Positions 13,700 through 17,648 of a stretch of DNA of 17,648 bases are shown here, piece after piece (within the stretch, counting starts at the first letter, position 1; each line of letters starts with the position of its first letter). The stretch is from contig CAJLZE010000047.1 of NCBI GenBank assembly GCA_905210995.1, forward strand, positions 1 through 17,648. Direction: 5' to 3'. This DNA is from an uncultured Anaerotruncus sp. (GTDB taxonomy: Bacteria; Bacillota; Clostridia; Oscillospirales; CAG-272). Made by a program: the position numbers and the translations under genes. Under the pieces are notes generated by a model. The model was not told where the DNA came from, ran no database searches, and saw only the letters and a program-made list of their open reading frames with translations.

Positions 13700-14581
13700 T
13701 CATAACCGTATCGAATGATCTACGAATTCAAGAAATTTTGCTGCGCTAGGTGATGCGACGTTGTATTTCTTCCACACAAGAACGCTCGACAGCGGCAGCT
13801 CCGGGTAAAACGGCTTCCACGAAAGCTCGCGGCTGTCATAAAGCTCGGTCGCCCCGCTGACCGTTATCGCCGCGCCCGCACCGTATTTTACCATCGATGC
13901 GGCGTTGTACAGCAGATTGTGCGTAACGAAAATGTCGGCGTCCGCGGCGGGAATACCGAATATCTCCTCGAGCCTGTCGGCAAGGCGCGCGGGTACAAAC
14001 AGCCGCCGCCCTTCAAGCTCGCGGCTCGTTACGTATTCCTTGCCGAAAAGCGGATCTCCGGCCGCCACCAACACGCCCCAGCGGTCCTTTACCGGAATGC
14101 GCAGAAGGTCGTATTTCGAGAGATCGACCGTCGGTTCGATCAGCAGCCCCGCGTCGAGCAGCCCCTTTTCGATCCTTTCCTTAACAATATCAGCCGTCCC
14201 CGAGAAAAGATCGAATTTCACGTCCGGGTAGAGCTTTGAAAACTCCGCCACGATCCCGCCGAGCCATCGGCTCCCCGATGTTTCACCCATGCCGACAGAC
14301 ACCGTGCCGTCATACGACACGATGCCGTCTCTGAAGTCGCGCTCGGTCTTTTCGGTCAGCGCAACGATCTCCTGCGCACGCCCGCGCAGAAATCTGCCCT
14401 CCTCGGTCAGCGTCAGCGAGCGCTTGCCGCGAATGAACAGCCGCGCGCCCAGCTCCTCCTCAAGCTGCATTATCTGCCTTGAAAGCGCGGGCTGCGATAC
14501 GTGCAGTATCTCCGCGGCTTTTGTTATGTTTTCCTCACGTGCAACCACAAGAAAGTATTTAAGCAGCCTGTTTTCCATCAT
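13700..14581 (-). CDS. LysR-family transcriptional regulator
   Basis: This is a 293-residue protein with an N-terminal winged HTH (residues about 5-62). It contains NITKAAEILHVSQPALSRQI and the LEEELGARLFIRGKR wing. A linker helix follows, then a two-lobed effector-binding domain (about 92-290) with FDLFSGTADIVKERIEKGLLDAGLL. Length and layout are standard for the family. It is probably a regulator of the downstream acetyltransferase and flavodoxin genes on the same strand, and perhaps of itself; that link is inferred from proximity. The inducer is unknown. Two adjacent ATG codons (14581 and 14578) follow GGGAGCGG; the second has better spacing and would give 292 residues. The gene has its own promoter and terminator. 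Confidence 0.93.
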   Translation of the reverse strand: MMENRLLKYFLVVAREENITKAAEILHVSQPALSRQIMQLEEELGARLFIRGKRSLTLTEEGRFLRGRAQEIVALTEKTERDFRDGIVSYDGTVSVGMGETSGSRWLGGIVAEFSKLYPDVKFDLFSGTADIVKERIEKGLLDAGLLIEPTVDLSKYDLLRIPVKDRWGVLVAAGDPLFGKEYVTSRELEGRRLFVPARLADRLEEIFGIPAADADIFVTHNLLYNAASMVKYGAGAAITVSGATELYDSRELSWKPFYPELPLSSVLVWKKYNVASPSAAKFLEFVDHSIRL

Positions 14582-14620
14582 CCGCTCCCGTTATGATACA
14601 AGACTTTTCATTCATATTCA

Positions 14621-14649
14621 AGTATACCACACCAAACGCATAATGTAAA
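14621..14649 (-). promoter_or_regulatory. Promoter of the LysR gene
   Basis: On the minus strand, TTTACA (14649-14644), 17 bases, then TATACT (14626-14621), with an upstream TG one base before the -10 (extended -10). It lies about 40 bases before the LysR start. Confidence 0.8.
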
Positions 14650-14707
14650 TATAAAATGCGAAAAAAGCGCAAAGACCGATCGCCGCGTGCGGCTCAAAGC
14701 GCGTGCT

Positions 14708-15196
14708 TTAAGCCGGTAAGACCTTTACCTTTGCGGTATCTGTCGGGCTGTTCCCGCCGTACCACGCAATGCGGGTGTATTTTGCGTCTGTGCCGGTCAC
14801 GCGGAATTGTATGCGCTCAAAGGAAAGCCCGCTTGCTATCGGCTGCGTACTCAGGTGTGCGTGCGATTCGGAATAAAGATGCAGATACTGTATCCCGTCC
14901 GCCGATATGCGCACATGGCAGCCGGCAGACACCGGGATAAAGCCGGAGCATACATATCCGCTCGACTCGACCTCGGCGCCGGCCGAATTGAGCCTGTACC
15001 CGGTCCTGTATCCGCTGCCGTTGTATATGCTGCCGCTCTCGTCGAGCGACCCGGACACCGGCAAAAAATCGCCCCAGTATCCGCCCACGGCGCTGCCCAT
15101 TTCCGAGACCTTGTAGGTCGATGTGCCGCCGGTGAGAGCGCGTATCCCGTCCGCCACGGCTTTTATGTCATTTTCTTCGTAGAGCTTGTCGGCCAT
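14708..15196 (-). CDS. Phage-tail-like receptor-binding protein
   Basis: A 162-residue protein beginning MADKLYEENDIKAVADGIRA and then TYKVSEMGSAV, a short helical N-terminal module often found at the start of tail, baseplate or neck-appendage proteins of Clostridia phages. From about residue 75 on (SGYVCSGFIPVSAGCHVRIS) it looks like a beta-sandwich of the kind found at the tips of tail fibres, ending in NSPTDTAKVKVLPA. The role as a tip or host-binding protein is inferred. Its ATG overlaps the stop of the collagen-like gene as TGATG, with GGGGTGAG as ribosome binding site, so the two are translationally coupled. No capsid, terminase, portal, lysis or integrase genes are present in the window. 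Confidence 0.72.
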   Translation of the reverse strand: MADKLYEENDIKAVADGIRALTGGTSTYKVSEMGSAVGGYWGDFLPVSGSLDESGSIYNGSGYRTGYRLNSAGAEVESSGYVCSGFIPVSAGCHVRISADGIQYLHLYSESHAHLSTQPIASGLSFERIQFRVTGTDAKYTRIAWYGGNSPTDTAKVKVLPA

Positions 15197-16023
15197 CAGT
15201 AGCTCACCCCGTTTCCGTTCGGCAGCGCCGCAAGCACCGCATTCACAATGCCGGTCTTGTCCGCCTCGGTGAAATAGTCGGTCCCCTTTACGGGAGTATG
15301 CCCCGCGTCGCCCTTCTCACCTTTTTCACCCTTTTCACCCTTTTCGCCCGGCGCTCCTGCCGCGCCCGTGTCGCCCTTCAAACTGACACCGGAGGCTTTC
15401 CACTGTGTATGCTGACCGTCAGCCGACGCCGACGCGGCGCGGTATACCGTCCCGCTGCCGTCGATCCAGAGATCACCCGCGTTCACGCCGCTCTCCGGCT
15501 CGTCATACTGTGCAAACCACCGCGTGCCGTCAGAGCCCGCATCGCCCTTTTCACCCTTTTCGCCTTTTTCGCCCGTCGCGCCGCAAGCGGTTATGCCGGT
15601 GTCGGTGTCGCCGGTGAACCAATTGCCGTTTTCACCTACGCGCGGCACCTCAAGACCGTTGAAGCGCTCCATGAGCTGCGCATATACGTCGGGACGCGGC
15701 TCGGCGGGTATCCCCGCGGCATCGGTGCAGCACCCGGCGGCACATATGAGGGCGCTCGTCGTCGTTTTTATGTTGCCCGCAAAGCAGCCGACAAGCACGA
15801 AACGCACCCCGTTCAGCACGGGGACCGCCGCGTCGGTGCCTTCAAACTGAACGTCGGCAAACTCACCGCCGTCAAAGGTGAACCGCGCGGTCCTTACCTT
15901 TTCGTCCTCCCATTCGCTGTCAAAATCAAATCTCACGGCATAATCGCTGTTTCCGCAAACGATCCGTGCGCATTCGTCGGCACTCGCGATCTTATCGCGT
16001 ACTTTCACGTTGATGTAATGCAA
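15196..16023 (-). CDS. Phage-tail-like fibre protein with collagen-like repeats
   Basis: The N-terminal ~120 residues (YINVKVRDKIASADECARIV, CGNSDYAVRFDFDSEW, RTARFTFDGGEFADVQFEG) match a domain repeatedly seen at the start of tail or baseplate-associated proteins in gut Clostridia phages, of the BppU-like kind. Collagen-like Gly-X-Y tracts follow at about residues 148-166 and 216-241 (GEKGEKGEKGD units). A short module between them reads GTRWFAQYDEPESGVNAGDLWID, a carbohydrate- or fibre-type domain common next to such repeats. The tracts should trimerise into a rod. The start is TTG at 16023, chosen because GGGAGGAG lies seven bases upstream. It is the first gene of a coupled pair. It could be a remnant appendage cassette or a domesticated tail-like structure. 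Confidence 0.78.
   Translation of the reverse strand: MHYINVKVRDKIASADECARIVCGNSDYAVRFDFDSEWEDEKVRTARFTFDGGEFADVQFEGTDAAVPVLNGVRFVLVGCFAGNIKTTTSALICAAGCCTDAAGIPAEPRPDVYAQLMERFNGLEVPRVGENGNWFTGDTDTGITACGATGEKGEKGEKGDAGSDGTRWFAQYDEPESGVNAGDLWIDGSGTVYRAASASADGQHTQWKASGVSLKGDTGAAGAPGEKGEKGEKGEKGDAGHTPVKGTDYFTEADKTGIVNAVLAALPNGNGVSY
15301..15378 (-). repeat. Collagen-like repeat tract 2
   Basis: Encodes Gly-X-Y triplets (residues about 216-241 of the fibre protein), including four consecutive GEK units. The DNA repeats in 9-base steps (GGTGAAAAG-like on the coding strand). Confidence 0.85.
15526..15582 (-). repeat. Collagen-like repeat tract 1
   Basis: Encodes Gly-X-Y triplets at residues about 148-166, with three consecutive GEK units. 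The 9-base DNA repeat is nearly the same as in tract 2, so unequal recombination between the tracts could delete the intervening domain. Confidence 0.82.
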
Positions 16024-16055
16024 AGCTTTTTCTCCTCCCTTGCCTTTGTGACCTG

Positions 16056-16061
16056 ATTATA
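16056..16061 (-). promoter_or_regulatory. Possible -10 box for the fibre gene pair
   Basis: A perfect TATAAT lies 32 bases before the TTG start, between an upstream terminator and the gene. No good -35 hexamer is seen 17 bases away. Upstream are three GAGAC units at 9- and 10-base steps (16064-16087), which might bind an activator. Confidence 0.45.
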
Positions 16062-16126
16062 CAGTCTCCTCCGGTCTCAGATGTCTCACCGGGGATCGGT
16101 AAGGTGTAAACCTCCGAGAAAGCAAA

Positions 16127-16171
16127 GAGAGCATATATCTTCTGCCGGGCAGAAAACATATGCTCTCTTTT
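16127..16171. terminator. Terminator between sugar transferase and fibre genes
   Basis: GAGAGCATAT (16127-16136) pairs with ATATGCTCTC (16158-16167), with an inner TTCTGC/GCAGAA stem. T4 follows on the plus strand and TTTGCTTT on the minus strand. It is likely to end the minus-strand sugar transferase transcript. Confidence 0.82.
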
Positions 16172-16217
16172 GTGAATCTGAGCGAATAATGCGGATCGTC
16201 GGTGAAGAGTAACTTCT

Positions 16218-16865
16218 TCATTTTCCGACCGTTTCCTTCTCCGCTGCGGCTTCATCCCTGCTGTCGCAGGTGCCGTTTTCGATCACGCCTTTATGGCGGA
16301 TGACCGAGCCGACGGTGCCGACGAAGCATTTGCAGTCCATTGCAAAGCCCCTGCCGTGTCCCGCGTTGAGCGCGGCGACGTATTCGCCGTCGAACCGGGC
16401 TTTTTCGGAAATACCCAGCTCGTCCCGCCCGTTTATCTGCGCCCAACCGGTCAGCCCCGGCTTTACGTCGTTAGCGCCGTATCTGTCACGCTCGGCAATG
16501 AGGTCATACTGGTTCCACAGCGCCGGACGGGGGCCGACTATGCTCATGTGTCCGGCAAAAATATTGAATATCTGGGGCAACTCGTCGATCGAGCTGCGGC
16601 GTATGAACCGCTGAAAGCCCGTGAGCCTTACTCTGCCGAGCCGGTGCGTGGGCGTGTCATGCGGGGCATTAACCGGCATTGAGCGGAATTTGAGTATCAC
16701 GAACTCTTTTTTATGTATCCCGACTCTTCTTTGGGTGAAGAGCGCGGGGCCGGGCGAGTCGATCTTTATCGTGACAGCCACTATCAGCATGGGTATCGCC
16801 AAAACGATTATGCCGATGAGCGACAGCAGGATATCTATCGCACGTTTAATGATTTTCTTGTACAT
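16218..16865 (-). CDS. Polyprenyl-phosphate sugar-1-phosphate transferase
   Basis: A 215-residue monotopic phosphoglycosyl transferase of the bacterial sugar transferase family (PglC/WcaJ catalytic domain). It has KRAIDILLSLIG with a re-entrant hydrophobic helix (about 10-35), then LFTQRRVGIHKKEFVILKFR (42-61). The catalytic Asp94-Glu95 lies in SSIDELPQIFNIFAGHMSIV, followed by GPRPA and VKPGLTGWAQINGR (134-147). It would move a sugar-1-phosphate from a UDP-sugar onto undecaprenyl phosphate, the first step of capsule, exopolysaccharide or glycoprotein glycan assembly, at the inner membrane face. No other glycan genes are adjacent, and a terminator follows, so it stands alone here. The ribosome binding site AAAGGAT precedes the ATG at 16865. 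The last 20 residues are charged and not conserved. Confidence 0.94.
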   Translation of the reverse strand: MYKKIIKRAIDILLSLIGIIVLAIPMLIVAVTIKIDSPGPALFTQRRVGIHKKEFVILKFRSMPVNAPHDTPTHRLGRVRLTGFQRFIRRSSIDELPQIFNIFAGHMSIVGPRPALWNQYDLIAERDRYGANDVKPGLTGWAQINGRDELGISEKARFDGEYVAALNAGHGRGFAMDCKCFVGTVGSVIRHKGVIENGTCDSRDEAAAEKETVGK

Positions 16866-16950
16866 CAGGATTTATCCTTTACCGGAGGCGGCACGCGCGC
16901 CGTGCCGCAGTGTCGTGCAACCGATTTTGCCGCGGCTTTGCCGCATCATA

Positions 16951-16979
16951 TTTACACAGAATATATGATACAATAAAAT
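16951..16979 (+). promoter_or_regulatory. Possible promoter toward the ankyrin gene
   Basis: TTTACA (16951-16956), 17 bases, TAAAAT (16974-16979). It overlaps the minus-strand promoter of the sugar transferase, so the two would be divergent and possibly exclusive. Confidence 0.5.
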
Positions 16980-16993
16980 AATGTTTTTGTCAA
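16965..16993 (-). promoter_or_regulatory. Promoter of the sugar transferase gene
   Basis: On the minus strand, TTGACA (16993-16988), 17 bases, TATCAT (16970-16965). The leader of about 95 bases that follows can form GCGGC/GCCGC and GCGGCACG/CGTGCCGC hairpins before the ribosome binding site. No T run or known riboswitch core is seen in it. Confidence 0.83.
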
Positions 16994-17097
16994 TGGTCAG
17001 GACATTGATTTTCACCTTGCGGTACGAAATCTGTCATATTTCGCGGCAGTCAGCGTGTACTGCTGAATCGACGGAGTATGTTTCCCGCATATCTCAA

Positions 17098-17611
17098 ATG
17101 ATGGAAACATGGTTTGTTTTATCTCGTGATATGGGGGAAAATGAGGCAGCAAACTTGTTTATCTCCATGACCGATAAACCGGATGATGTAAATGTTCCGG
17201 ATCGTTACGGGAAAACTTTGTTGTGCCGAGCGGTCGGGCAGAATATTATGCCCGCAGTTAAAAGAATTCTCGGGCGCAAAGAAGTCATCGTTAATTTGGG
17301 AAACGGCGGCCATTATTAATTACAATACGGGCGATACGCCTTTGCATCGTGCTGTTTCCCGCGGCGCGGAAATGGTAAAGTTGCTGTTGGATCACGGTGC
17401 CGATCCCAATTTGGTGAATGCCCAAGGAGATACACCTCTTGTAGGTGTTGTAAGCACTGCCCCGGAGATCATAGAGCTTTTGATCACGCATGGTGCCGAC
17501 CCGTGGATCGCCAACGACCGCGGAGACAATGCGTTTGATGTTTTTGTCGGTAGTCCCGAGATCATAGAGATACTGAACAAGGCGGGCGACCGAACCACAG
17601 CGGAAAAGTAA
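17098..17611 (+). pseudogene. Ankyrin-repeat protein gene with frameshift
   Basis: The first frame encodes an ankyrin-like helix pair (VNVPDRYGKTLLCRAVGQNI) and ends at a stop at 17317-17319. In the frame one base on, clear repeats follow: NTGDTPLHRAVSRGAEMVKL, LLDHGADPNLVNAQGDTPL and LLITHGADPWIANDRGDNAF, ending at TAA 17609-17611. Removing one C around 17309 would join them as NGGIINYNTGDTPLH, so one inserted base explains the break. Ankyrin repeats bind other proteins; the partner is unknown. The start is uncertain. Adjacent ATG codons at 17098 and 17101 lack a good ribosome binding site, and an open frame back to 16981 encodes non-ankyrin sequence lying over the promoter. Alternatively, a sequencing error hides an intact gene of about 170 residues. 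Confidence 0.78.
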
Positions 17612-17631
17612 AAATGTCCAAAGCGATCCGG

Positions 17632-17648
17632 CAGCGGTTTTACCGCTG
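17632..17648 (+). terminator. Hairpin after the ankyrin gene, cut by window edge
   Basis: CAGCGGT (17632-17638) pairs with ACCGCTG (17642-17648) around a three-base loop. The T run that would confirm a terminator lies outside the window. Confidence 0.6.

Noticed and set aside
14650..14707. Terminator after the tail-like gene pair
   Set aside because: Only short stems (AAAGC/GCTTT, CCGC/GCGG) are visible before the T6 run, and no convincing single hairpin adjoins it.
15301..15582. Short regular DNA repeats that might suggest a CRISPR array
   Set aside because: The repeat unit is 9 bases, contiguous and coding for Gly-X-Y triplets; there are no spacers.
15298..16056. 252-codon plus-strand frame opposite the fibre gene
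   Set aside because: It is the complement of the collagen-like protein. Its Phe/Thr/Leu repeats simply mirror the GEK repeats.

Overview
The window looks like a Clostridia chromosome, probably a gut Oscillospirales-type bacterium. The reasons are a moderately high GC content, consensus sigma-A promoters with 17-base spacers, strong GGAGG-type ribosome binding sites, Gram-positive style lipoproteins, and gene families common in gut Firmicutes (YoaP acetyltransferase, DUF6487 zinc ribbon, DUF4368 serine recombinase tail, cyclophilin-like/flavodoxin lipoprotein). The taxonomic assignment is inference. All functions below come from reading the sequence, not from database searches.

Layout. (1) 1-769, minus: two unrecognised overlapping reading frames, possibly one frameshifted gene. 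(2) 947-1234, plus: a perfect promoter, tRNA-Leu(UAA), an initiator-type tRNA-Met(CAU) and a terminator. (3) 1242-6886: an accessory stretch rich in damaged genes. It holds the C-terminal stump of a large serine recombinase, a TetR regulator without its DNA-binding domain, a glyoxalase-like fragment, a broken GNAT acetyltransferase and a CatA-like acetyltransferase with an internal amber codon. Between them lie intact genes: a YoaP-type GNAT, a second GNAT, an HEAQH putative metallopeptidase, a DUF6487 zinc ribbon and a small membrane protein. (4) 6902-10467, plus: a complete ABC importer operon (lipoprotein, ATPase, fused double permease) of the ferric iron/phosphonate/polyamine type, with its own promoter and terminator.

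(5) 10471-11829, minus: a CPA2-type cation/proton antiporter behind a leader that I read as a fluoride (crcB-motif) riboswitch with a terminator expression platform. (6) 11924-14649, minus: a LysR regulator, a maltose/galactoside-type O-acetyltransferase and an exported lipoprotein joining a cyclophilin-like domain to a flavodoxin domain. (7) 14708-16061, minus: a two-gene phage-tail-like appendage module (collagen-like fibre plus receptor-binding-like protein) with no other phage genes nearby. (8) 16127-16993, minus: a stand-alone polyprenyl-phosphate sugar-1-phosphate transferase. (9) 17098-17648, plus: a frameshifted ankyrin-repeat gene and a hairpin cut by the window edge.

The strongest regulatory finding is the fluoride riboswitch-antiporter pair. 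The pseudogene cluster beside the tRNAs looks like the eroded remains of mobile-element traffic. However, several single-base lesions across the window could be assembly errors and should be checked against reads. No CRISPR array, rRNA gene or intact insertion sequence was seen.
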